From Parabacteroides faecis (GTDB lineage: Bacteria; Bacteroidota; Bacteroidia; Bacteroidales; Tannerellaceae), in assembly GCF_014647375.1 (NCBI RefSeq), contig NZ_BMPB01000013.1, forward strand, positions 62,001 through 126,000: a stretch of 64,000 bases of DNA, written 5' to 3'. Below are positions 8,698 to 19,450 of the stretch, piece by piece. Below the pieces are notes generated by a model, which saw nothing but the letters and a program-made list of their open reading frames with translations, did no database searches and was not told where the DNA came from. A program made the position numbers and the translations under genes. Numbering within the stretch: the first letter of the stretch is position 1; each line of letters starts with the position of its first letter.

Positions 8698-9855
8698 ATG
8701 AAAAGAACTTTAGCCATATTAGGTTCTACCGGTTCGATCGGGACACAGGCCCTGGAAGTAGTCAGCGAACATGCCGACTTATTCGAAGTGTATGCCTTGA
8801 CCGCCAATAACCAGGTAGATTTACTGATTAATCAGGCACGTAAATATATGCCCGAAGTGGTCGTAATTGCCAACGAACAGAAATATCCCGAGTTGAAAGA
8901 GGCTTTGGAAGATCTGCCGATCAAGGTATGGGCGGGTTCGGATGCGATTGCACAGGTGGTACAGTCGGAGCCGATCGATATGGTGCTGACTGCCATGGTC
9001 GGATATTCCGGATTGAAACCGACGATTGCCGCTATCAAAGCAGGCAAGGCGATTGCGTTGGCCAATAAAGAAACGTTAGTGGTGGCGGGTGAATTGATCA
9101 CTTCGCTGGCTACAGAGCATAAAGTACCGGTCCTGCCGGTCGATTCTGAACATTCTGCCATTTTCCAGTGTTTAGCGGGAGAGTGGGAGAATCAGGTGGA
9201 GAAGATTCTGCTTACTGCTTCCGGCGGACCGTTCCGTACGAAAACGATGGAAGAACTGGCAGGGGTAACCAAAGCCCAGGCTTTGAAACATCCGAACTGG
9301 AGTATGGGGGCAAAGATCACGATCGATTCGGCTTCCATGATGAATAAAGGCTTTGAAATGATCGAAGCCAAATGGCTGTTTGGCGTAACACCAGAACAGA
9401 TACAGATCGTGGTGCATCCTCAATCGGTCATTCATTCGATGGTGCAGTTTGAAGACGGCGCTGTGATGGCCCAGTTGGGTATTCCGGATATGAAGTTACC
9501 TATCAGTTACGCATTCTCTTATCCGAAGCGTTTGAAGAGTAAAGCGCCCCGGTTGGATTTCAACCAGTATTCCACGTTGACATTCGAAGAACCCGATATG
9601 AAGCGTTTCCGCAACCTGGCATTTGCATTCGATGCGATCCGTACGGGAGGAAATATGCCGTGTATTTTGAATGCAGCCAACGAGATAGTGGTCGCAGCCT
9701 TTCTACGGGATGAGATCGGATTCCTGCAAATGAGCGATGTGATTGAAAAGACGATGGAGAAATCATCTTTCATAGCAACACCTACTTATGAGGATTATGT
9801 GGCAACAGATGCCGAAGCACGCCGGGTGGCGGCAGCGGTTATGAAAACAATATAA
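8698..9855 (+). CDS. dxr: 1-deoxy-D-xylulose 5-phosphate reductoisomerase
   Basis: A 385-residue enzyme that rearranges and reduces DXP to MEP with NADPH, the second step of the non-mevalonate isoprenoid pathway. The NADPH-binding motif GSTGSIG is at residues 8-14. The divalent-metal ligands Asp149 and Glu151 are in PVDSEHSAIF, with the third ligand in NKGFEMIEA. Length and motifs are standard. It lies between the M23 peptidase (4-base gap) and rseP (22-base gap). Confidence 0.96.
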   Translation: MKRTLAILGSTGSIGTQALEVVSEHADLFEVYALTANNQVDLLINQARKYMPEVVVIANEQKYPELKEALEDLPIKVWAGSDAIAQVVQSEPIDMVLTAMVGYSGLKPTIAAIKAGKAIALANKETLVVAGELITSLATEHKVPVLPVDSEHSAIFQCLAGEWENQVEKILLTASGGPFRTKTMEELAGVTKAQALKHPNWSMGAKITIDSASMMNKGFEMIEAKWLFGVTPEQIQIVVHPQSVIHSMVQFEDGAVMAQLGIPDMKLPISYAFSYPKRLKSKAPRLDFNQYSTLTFEEPDMKRFRNLAFAFDAIRTGGNMPCILNAANEIVVAAFLRDEIGFLQMSDVIEKTMEKSSFIATPTYEDYVATDAEARRVAAAVMKTI

Positions 9856-9877
9856 ATTAATACAGACAGACAAATAG

Positions 9878-11209
9878 ATGGAGACATTTTTAATTAGGGC
9901 GTTACAGCTCATCCTGAGCTTATCGATATTGGTCCTTGTGCATGAGTTCGGACATTTTATTTTTGCCCGTATTTTCAAGGTTCGGGTAGAGAAGTTTTAT
10001 CTTTTCTTTGATCCTTGGTTCTCATTGTTCAAGTTTAAGCCGAAGAACAGTGAGACAGAGTACGGTATCGGCTGGTTGCCTCTGGGCGGTTATTGCAAGA
10101 TATCGGGTATGATCGATGAAAGTATGGACAAGGAGGCGATGTCGCAACCTGCCAAACCGTATGAATTCCGTTCCAAACCTGCCGGTCAGCGTTTGATGAT
10201 CATGATTGCAGGTGTTTTGTTCAACTTCCTGTTGGCATTGTTTATCTATTCGATGGTGCTTTATACCTGGGGCGAAACCTATCTGCCTCTGAAGAATATG
10301 AAGCATGGTATGTACTACAGTGAAGCTTTCCATAACATCGGTTTTAAGGATGGCGATATTCTTTTGAAAGCGAATAATGAAGAGTTGGACCGTCTGGACC
10401 AGGCCAGTTTCCGCAAAGTCGTGGAAGCTAATAACGTTACGGTATTGCGTGACGGGGTAGAAACGATTATTCCTATACCGGAAGATATGATGCAGCGTTT
10501 TATGCGTGAAGGAAAAGGTTTTGCCAATCCGAACCGTATACCGATGGTTGTAAAGAGCTTGTTGTCCAAAGATTCACCGGCTGCGATTGCCGGTTTACAG
10601 GCTGGAGATAGTATTGTTGCGGTGAATGGACAGTCTACTCCTTTACTGGAGGAGGTCGCTGAATTATTCGATCAGAATAAAGGAAAGGATATAACTCTGA
10701 ACTTTTATCGTGATAATAAGGAACAGTCGGTTGTTCTCCAGTTGGATACAGCCGGAAAGATGGGAGCTTATCTGATGAGTTCGTCCGATATATATCCGAC
10801 AGTGACCCGTACATATGGTTTCTTCGAATCGTTCCCTGCCGGTGCTATGCTGGGGGTAAATACCTTAAAAGGGTATATCAATGATATGAAGTACGTCTTT
10901 ACGAAAGAAGGAGCGTCGAGCCTGGGCGGTTTCGGTACGATCGGAAGTATCTTCCCGACAGTCTGGAACTGGCAGGTATTCTGGATGCAGACGGCATTTT
11001 TGTCGATCATCCTGGCCTTTATGAATATATTGCCTATTCCGGCGTTGGATGGCGGACATGTGATGTTCCTGCTCTATGAAGTGGTTGCCCGTCGCAAGCC
11101 GAGCGATAAATTCCTGGAATATGCACAGATTACCGGTATGTTCCTGTTGTTCGCTTTGCTGATCTATGCAAATGGGAATGATATATTCCGCTTCTTTTTC
11201 AAGTCCTGA
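9878..11209 (+). CDS. rseP: Site-2 intramembrane metalloprotease RseP
   Basis: A 443-residue inner-membrane zinc protease. The catalytic motif HEFGH (residues 22-26) is in the first membrane segment and the second metal site LDGGH (Asp391) is near the C-terminus. One PDZ domain is evident at about 205-280 (PAAIAGLQAGDSIVAVNG), with a degenerate second PDZ region before it (GFKDGDILLKANNEEL). In other bacteria RseP cleaves anti-sigma factors and leftover signal peptides. Many Bacteroidales ECF sigma/anti-sigma pairs are plausible substrates, but none is encoded here. It is the last gene before the repeat-rich gap. Confidence 0.94.
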   Translation: METFLIRALQLILSLSILVLVHEFGHFIFARIFKVRVEKFYLFFDPWFSLFKFKPKNSETEYGIGWLPLGGYCKISGMIDESMDKEAMSQPAKPYEFRSKPAGQRLMIMIAGVLFNFLLALFIYSMVLYTWGETYLPLKNMKHGMYYSEAFHNIGFKDGDILLKANNEELDRLDQASFRKVVEANNVTVLRDGVETIIPIPEDMMQRFMREGKGFANPNRIPMVVKSLLSKDSPAAIAGLQAGDSIVAVNGQSTPLLEEVAELFDQNKGKDITLNFYRDNKEQSVVLQLDTAGKMGAYLMSSSDIYPTVTRTYGFFESFPAGAMLGVNTLKGYINDMKYVFTKEGASSLGGFGTIGSIFPTVWNWQVFWMQTAFLSIILAFMNILPIPALDGGHVMFLLYEVVARRKPSDKFLEYAQITGMFLLFALLIYANGNDIFRFFFKS

Positions 11210-11229
11210 CGTTTTTGTAAACTGATAAC

Positions 11230-11283
11230 ACTATAATGTCACTACCTTTAGCACTACTGTGCTGATAGTAGTGACATTATAGT
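11230..11283. repeat. Long inverted repeat with nested stem after rseP
   Basis: Perfect 16-bp arms, actataatgtcactac (11230-11245) and gtagtgacattatagt (11268-11283), enclose a second 5-bp stem, agcac/gtgct, at 11250-11263. The pairing continues imperfectly outward (ctgat/atcag). There is no T-run directly after it, so it is not a plain intrinsic terminator for rseP, although it lies only 20 bases past its stop. Confidence 0.75.
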
Positions 11284-11327
11284 ATCAGGATACCTGAGTC
11301 TATAGTGCGGGTATATCATTTCTATGT

Positions 11328-11393
11328 TATAGGGAAAAGTCTGTTATTCTATAGGGAGAGTTCCGGTAGGATATAGGGTAGAAGCTGCTACCT
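11328..11393. repeat. Three 22-bp imperfect tandem repeats starting TATAGGG
   Basis: TATAGGG occurs at 11328, 11350 and 11372, exactly 22 bases apart, and the rest of each unit is diverged but similar (n-A-G-A/G then C/G-rich). The last unit contains a short hairpin, ggtag/ctacc (11377-11392). The 22-bp period is two helical turns, so a protein could bind the repeats along one face of the DNA (inference). Confidence 0.65.
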
Positions 11394-11444
11394 TTTAAGG
11401 AAAAAAGTGTACGCTTTTCTTCTGAAATATGTAAGTCTTTTTTG

Positions 11445-11490
11445 AAACGGATAACTATCAGTCAGGAAATGGGTAGGCATCCGTTTTTTT
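11445..11490 (+). terminator. Intrinsic terminator-like hairpin
   Basis: Arms aaacggat (11445-11452) and atccgttt (11479-11486) are followed by a run of T to 11490. The loop is long (26 bases). It could end rseP transcription or an unannotated short RNA covering the 11230-11490 repeats. Confidence 0.45.
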
Positions 11491-11520
11491 GTTCTGTGCT
11501 ATGAAGTTCGCGAACTATAT

Positions 11521-11653
11521 GTTTCAGCCTTCAGTCTTTCCTACAGCTTGAATAATAAAAACTCCGGCTGAAAGGTGAACTTCTCTGTCGGAAAAGAACC
11601 TTTCAGCCGGAGCTATTGATTTTTACATTCTGAAACAGCCTGAAGGCTGAAAC
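11521..11653. repeat. Nested double inverted repeat
   Basis: Outer arms gtttcagccttcag (11521-11534) and ctgaaggctgaaac (11640-11653) are perfect 14-bp complements. Inside them, ctccggctgaaaggt (11562-11576) and acctttcagccggag (11598-11612) are perfect 15-bp complements. The words aataaaaactcc recur at the inner and outer borders. No ORF is present. This looks like a palindromic intergenic element (REP- or MITE-like) and lies 51 bases past the end of the convergent TPR gene. Confidence 0.7.
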
Positions 11654-11704
11654 GTGAAATAAAAACTCCCTTGAGGGATGGATATTTAAACGCTGATTAT
11701 ACGT

Positions 11705-12424
11705 TTATTTAGCCAACGTTTCGTTGATAGAATCCAGGATTTTCTTGGAGTTAGCATCTGCAGCATTGATTGCCAAAGCTTGTTCCAGATATTCTTTTGC
11801 TTTCTTCATCTGAACGTCTGCTTTATCCTTTTCTGCATCATATTTTGCAGGATCGGTAGCGGCTGCCAGAATCTTGGCACCTTCATTGTAATACATAGCT
11901 CCTAAGCTATAAAGCGCATTACCTTTATATTTAGGATTACTTACGATCAGGACATCTTTATATAATTCTTCAGCATCGGCTACTTTGCCACCTTTCTGGG
12001 CTGCCTGTCCTTGCTTCATACAATATACATAAAGCAGTTTTTCCAGATCGGCATCACCTGGCTTTGCTTTCAAACCTGCCTCTACAGTTGCTGTAAATTC
12101 GGCAGCTTTATTCAGGTTACGCAATGACATTGCTTTTCCTGTATAGGCATCGTCGATGTTTTTGTTCTTTTGAATTGCTAAATCATAATATTTTACTGCA
12201 TCTTCATATTTCTTAGCTTGAAAAGCAGCGAATGCACAATTAAAAACACGGTCGGCATCTTCATTGTTAGTTTGCTTCAGGAACCCGTCATACTTTGTAA
12301 ATGCTTCCGCATAGTTTTTAGCTTTTAAGGCTGCATCACCTTCATCACGCAGTTTATCAGCGTCTTGTGCAAATACATTTCCAATACTTAGGCAGAAAGC
12401 CAATAACAAAACAATTTTCTTCAT
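11705..12424 (-). CDS. Exported tetratricopeptide-repeat protein
   Basis: A 239-residue protein with a signal peptide (residues 1-19, cut near VFA-QD) followed by about four TPR-like helical hairpins, for example GDAALKAKNYAEAFTKYDGFL and AFQAKKYEDAVKYYDLAIQ. No catalytic motif is present. TPR proteins of this kind are common periplasmic scaffolds in Bacteroidales, and the partner cannot be named. It is monocistronic, facing the repeat-rich gap downstream, with its own -7-like element TACCTTAG at 12461-12468 on the minus strand. Confidence 0.85.
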   Translation of the reverse strand: MKKIVLLLAFCLSIGNVFAQDADKLRDEGDAALKAKNYAEAFTKYDGFLKQTNNEDADRVFNCAFAAFQAKKYEDAVKYYDLAIQKNKNIDDAYTGKAMSLRNLNKAAEFTATVEAGLKAKPGDADLEKLLYVYCMKQGQAAQKGGKVADAEELYKDVLIVSNPKYKGNALYSLGAMYYNEGAKILAAATDPAKYDAEKDKADVQMKKAKEYLEQALAINAADANSKKILDSINETLAK

Positions 12425-12460
12425 GGTTGTTAAACGATTTAATTTTTATTATTAGATGCG

Positions 12461-12468
12461 CTAAGGTA
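12461..12468 (-). promoter_or_regulatory. -7-like element for the TPR gene
   Basis: On the minus strand this reads TACCTTAG, a near match to TAnnTTTG, 36 bases upstream of the ATG at 12424. Confidence 0.35.
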
Positions 12469-12655
12469 GTAAGCTCTGTAAAAGTATCAAAACGATTTTA
12501 CATTTTTTTTGATATTATAAAGGAATGAGACCTTAATTTAGAAACGAAGGCAAGCAGACAGATTACAGATAAAAGAAGGCATGAATATAAAGGATTGTAA
12601 ATGTCGGTTATGTTCCGGACAAAGATCAGGAGCATAACCGACATTTGTTTTGGGG

Positions 12656-13762
12656 TTATAATACGGCAGGATAGCAGGGGAGTCCGAAGGCTTCGGCTAC
12701 TGCCGGATAGACGATTTTCCCTTCTATGATATTCAGTCCGGGATAAAGGCTTTTGTCTTCTTTGCATGCCTCTTTCCATCCTTTATCCGCCAGTTCCAGT
12801 ATATAAGGCAATGTCGCATTCGTCAATGCCAGTGTAGAGGTCTGGGGGACGGCACCCGGGATATTGGCTACGCAATAGTGGACGATCGTATCGACCGTAT
12901 AGACCGGATCGGCATGTGTTGTGGGATGTGAAGTCTCGAAACAACCTCCCTGGTCGATGGCGACATCTACCAGGACGCTTCCCGGCTTCATTAATTGCAG
13001 CATCTCTTTTGTTATCAGGTGGGGAGCTTTGGCTCCGGGGATCAGAACGGCACCGATCACCAGGTCCGTGTATGGAAGCTCTGTCTCGATATTGTGGGTG
13101 GAGGAATAAAGTGTTTTTACATTAGCGGGCATGATTTGCTCGAGGTAACGTAAGCGGGGTAGTGAAATGTCGGCTATTGTCACGTCGGCACCGAGTCCGG
13201 CGGCCATCAATGCGGCGCTATGTCCGACTATACCACCTCCTAGCACCAATACGCGAGCTGGTTTTACTCCCGGTACGCCTCCTAAAAGGATGCCTTTTCC
13301 ACCCTGCGGTTTTTCCAGGAAGCGGGCACCTTCCTGTATCGACATACGTCCGGCAACTTCACTCATAGGGATCAGAAGAGGCAGTGTACCGTCCGGATTT
13401 TCAACGGTCTCATACGCCAGGCAGATGGAACCGCTGTCCATCATGGCAAGTGTCAGTTTTTCGTCTGAAGCAAAATGGAAATAAGTAAAGACGAGTTGTC
13501 CTTTGCGTACCAATGAGTATTCGGAGGCAATCGGCTCTTTTACTTTAACGATCATTTCAGCAGTCTGGTAAACGTCGCTTATCGACGGGAGAATCTGTGC
13601 TCCGGCTTCTACATAGGCTGAATCAGGAAAACCGCTGTTTTCACCGGCTGTATGTTGTATATAGACGGTGTGTCCTCTCTTCACCAATTCTTTAGCTCCG
13701 GCAGGCGTAAGCGCTACACGGTTCTCATTGTTTTTGATTTCTTTGGGAATTCCGATGATCAT
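12656..13762 (-). CDS. ald: Alanine dehydrogenase
   Basis: A 368-residue cytoplasmic enzyme that interconverts L-alanine with pyruvate and ammonia using NAD. The start MIIGIPKEIKNNENRVALTP, the substrate region around KVKEP and the nucleotide-binding GGGIVGHSAALMAAGLGADV (about residues 173-192) are characteristic of the AlaDH/PNT family. The short length and single NAD-binding domain favour alanine dehydrogenase over transhydrogenase alpha subunit, and no pntB is nearby. It stands alone between spacers, with a -7-like TATCTTTA at 13801-13808. Confidence 0.93.
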   Translation of the reverse strand: MIIGIPKEIKNNENRVALTPAGAKELVKRGHTVYIQHTAGENSGFPDSAYVEAGAQILPSISDVYQTAEMIVKVKEPIASEYSLVRKGQLVFTYFHFASDEKLTLAMMDSGSICLAYETVENPDGTLPLLIPMSEVAGRMSIQEGARFLEKPQGGKGILLGGVPGVKPARVLVLGGGIVGHSAALMAAGLGADVTIADISLPRLRYLEQIMPANVKTLYSSTHNIETELPYTDLVIGAVLIPGAKAPHLITKEMLQLMKPGSVLVDVAIDQGGCFETSHPTTHADPVYTVDTIVHYCVANIPGAVPQTSTLALTNATLPYILELADKGWKEACKEDKSLYPGLNIIEGKIVYPAVAEAFGLPCYPAVL

Positions 13763-13800
13763 AATGTTAATGTTTAAATGTTGTTATGCTGCAATATACA

Positions 13801-13808
13801 TAAAGATA
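13801..13808 (-). promoter_or_regulatory. -7-like element for ald
   Basis: TATCTTTA on the minus strand, one base off TAnnTTTG, 38 bases upstream of the ald ATG at 13762. Confidence 0.4.
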
Positions 13809-13915
13809 TGACATTATGCTGTAAAAGAATGATTTTTATTTCTTTTTGACAAGTGATGGTTGATGGCTGGACTTCGCGATTGAATATAGAAAGAAATGAA
13901 ACAGTAATGGCAAAG

Positions 13916-14482
13916 TCACTTTGGCTTCACAAATCCTACCGGGTTGCGCGGCTTATCAGACTGTTTCTTTTGGACTTGCAATTCTGCCAGAGTTTTATTG
14001 ATTAATTCCAGTTGTATCCGGGTATCTTCGTTTATGTCGTTGTAGTCAGTAAAAACTTCCTCAATGTATTCTTTGAGTTCTTTTACTTCTTGCTGAAGTT
14101 CTGCGGTTTTATCAACAGGAGGGTTAGTGATCATTTGCCGCACAGCAACAAAGGCACGCATTATGTTGATATTCACCTGTATTGCTGTATTTGAACGGAG
14201 TACACTGCTAAGCATAGCCACTCCCATTTCTGTAAAAACAAAAGGCATGTATTTAAGGTGCTTTCCTTGTTCCATTTTTAAGGTCACAATTTGTGATCTT
14301 AAAGATTCCTCTTTTGTTAACTGAAACATGAAGTCTTCCGGGAAACGGTCAATATTACGTTTTACTGCCTGATTTAAGGTTCTTGTTTCTACTCCGTACA
14401 TTTCTGCCAAATCACGATCCAGCATAACTTTATGCCCTCGTATCTCATAGATCTTACTTTGAATTATTCGTATTTCATTCAT
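13916..14482 (-). CDS. ORF6N domain protein
   Basis: A 188-residue protein whose first about 90 residues match the ORF6N (KilA-N related) DNA-binding domain: [34 protein letters not shown], here recognised by RGxxVMLDxDLAxxYGVxT. The C-terminal part is a charged coiled-coil-like tail ([19 protein letters not shown]). Such proteins are spread by phages and mobile elements but are common as single chromosomal genes in Bacteroidales; the function is unknown. No phage or integrase gene lies nearby. A good -7 element, TACATTTG, lies at 14521-14528 on the minus strand. Confidence 0.88.
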   Translation of the reverse strand: MNEIRIIQSKIYEIRGHKVMLDRDLAEMYGVETRTLNQAVKRNIDRFPEDFMFQLTKEESLRSQIVTLKMEQGKHLKYMPFVFTEMGVAMLSSVLRSNTAIQVNINIMRAFVAVRQMITNPPVDKTAELQQEVKELKEYIEEVFTDYNDINEDTRIQLELINKTLAELQVQKKQSDKPRNPVGFVKPK

Positions 14483-14520
14483 AGTTGGTTTTTTAAGATA
14501 ATTATTAATATCATTGGTCG

Positions 14521-14528
14521 CAAATGTA
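14521..14528 (-). promoter_or_regulatory. -7 element for the ORF6N gene
   Basis: TACATTTG on the minus strand, 38 bases upstream of the ATG at 14482, matches TAnnTTTG exactly. Confidence 0.5.
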
Positions 14529-14663
14529 ATGAATTAATTGAAATTATCCCACTCTTCCAAACATGCTTTTCGTAAAAACTCAAATCTGATAAATATTGAA
14601 CCTTTTGCTATCTCCATTATCAGGACATATTGACTCGTTATTGATAAACACTAATGTTCCTCT

Positions 14664-15806
14664 TTAAAATAATAAGTTAAGAATATAGCAAATCTGTTCT
14701 ATGGTCCGTCGGATATTACGATAGGCATAGTCTGGTTGCATCGCTTTTTCCAGGGAGATGGGGGCAGGGTGTATAGGGAATATAGCGGACAGACCTGCTT
14801 CCCGTAATTCTTTGTCTGCTGTAATATCTAGTTGTCCGGTGATGGCAATGACAGGAATCTGCTGTGAGGCTGCTGCACGGGCAATGCCGACAGGTACTTT
14901 GCCGAACAATGTTTGCCGGTCCATCTTTCCTTCTCCGGTGATCACCAGACCGGCCCCGCGAATGATCTCGTCAAAATGCAGATAATCCATAATCAGTTCG
15001 ATACCCGGAGATATATTAGCTTGCAGAAAAGCGACACAACCTCCTCCCATACCGCCGCCGGCTCCTGCTCCGGGCAGATGACCGATCTCTTTTCCGGTCG
15101 TTTCAAAAATAAGTTCAGCCAGGTGTTCCATCCCTTTGTCGAGTGCTTTGATTTGTTCTTCATTCCCTCCTTTTTGCGGACCGAATATACAGGCTGCTCC
15201 CTGCGGACCATAAAAGGGATTGGTAACATCGGTTGCTATATGAAAAGTGCAATCCTGTAATTCTGGTAATTGGTTTTGTGTGTCGATATGCCGGATGGAG
15301 GAAAGACTTTTCCCTCCTTTTTCCACCTCATTACCCTTTTCATCAGTGAAGCGGATACCCAAAGCCTGCATCATCCCTGTTCCGGCATCGTTCGTCGCAC
15401 TCCCGCCCACACCGATAATAAAATTGCGGCAGCCGCGTTCGATGGCGTCGGCTATCATTTCACCCGTGCCGTAGGTGGTCGTATCCATAACATTCCCCGG
15501 TTTCAAAGGAATCAGATCCAGACCGCTGGCAGCCGACATTTCGATGATTGCCGTCTGTCCGTCTCCCGTCATACCGTAGCTGGCCTGAATCGGTTGCATC
15601 AAGGGGTTATGCACCGGTATAGTTATGATTTTCCCTAGGGTTGCATCTACCAGCGCATCGACAGTCCCTTCGCCACCGTCGGCTATAGGTACTTTGATCA
15701 CTTCACATCCGGGCAAAGTATTCTGTATCCCTTCTTCTACGGCGTTGGCGATGGAGGAGGAGGAAAGGCATCCTTTAAAAGAATCGACAGCGATAACTAT
15801 TTTCAT
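14664..15806 (-). CDS. Glycerate kinase (GarK/GlxK family)
   Basis: A 380-residue cytoplasmic kinase that phosphorylates D-glycerate with ATP, feeding it into glycolysis. The start KIVIAVDSFKGCLSS, the block ADGGEGTVDALV, the glycine-rich GVGGSATNDAGTGM and the C-terminal VITGEGKMDRQTLFGK are all family signatures. Whether the product is 2- or 3-phosphoglycerate cannot be read from the sequence. It has its own promoter overlapping the secA terminator and no partner gene for glycerate catabolism in the window. Confidence 0.93.
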   Translation of the reverse strand: MKIVIAVDSFKGCLSSSSIANAVEEGIQNTLPGCEVIKVPIADGGEGTVDALVDATLGKIITIPVHNPLMQPIQASYGMTGDGQTAIIEMSAASGLDLIPLKPGNVMDTTTYGTGEMIADAIERGCRNFIIGVGGSATNDAGTGMMQALGIRFTDEKGNEVEKGGKSLSSIRHIDTQNQLPELQDCTFHIATDVTNPFYGPQGAACIFGPQKGGNEEQIKALDKGMEHLAELIFETTGKEIGHLPGAGAGGGMGGGCVAFLQANISPGIELIMDYLHFDEIIRGAGLVITGEGKMDRQTLFGKVPVGIARAAASQQIPVIAITGQLDITADKELREAGLSAIFPIHPAPISLEKAMQPDYAYRNIRRTIEQICYILNLLF

Positions 15807-15827
15807 TTTCTATCTGTTTGGATGGGG

Positions 15828-15835
15828 TAAAGATA
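15828..15835 (-). promoter_or_regulatory. -7-like element for the glycerate kinase gene
   Basis: TATCTTTA on the minus strand, preceded by the T-run of the secA terminator, 21 bases upstream of the ATG at 15806. Promoter and upstream terminator are nearly fused. Confidence 0.45.
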
Positions 15836-15870
15836 CAAAAAAGGGCAGCTTAACCAGTAAGCTACCCTTT
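15836..15870 (-). terminator. secA terminator
   Basis: Arms at 15840-15852 (aaagggcagctta) and 15858-15870 (taagctaccctttt-like) pair with one mismatch around a 5-base loop. On the minus strand the hairpin is followed by about six T, 22 bases past the secA stop. Confidence 0.75.
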
Positions 15871-15892
15871 CTATCTGTTATCTTGTCAGGTT

Positions 15893-19279
<3,387 letters not shown>

Positions 19280-19375
19280 GATATATATTAATTTATTTAT
19301 TTCGTAAAGTGTTTATTTGTTGACGATCGGATTAATTTGATCACCGGAATGATATATTTCTATCAAATTCCATGC

Positions 19376-19383
19376 CAAAATTA
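19376..19383 (-). promoter_or_regulatory. -7 element for secA
   Basis: TAATTTTG on the minus strand matches TAnnTTTG, 96 bases upstream of the secA ATG, which would leave a leader of about 90 bases. Confidence 0.4.
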
Positions 19384-19450
19384 ATACCTGTCAAATTTTG
19401 TTTATCGAGTAGTGGGAGGTTAACAACAATATTGAATGACCGGTCAGGTC

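Noticed and set aside
13916-14482. ORF6N gene as evidence of a prophage
   Set aside because: No integrase, structural, lysis or attachment sequences lie nearby and neighbouring genes are ordinary chromosomal ones.
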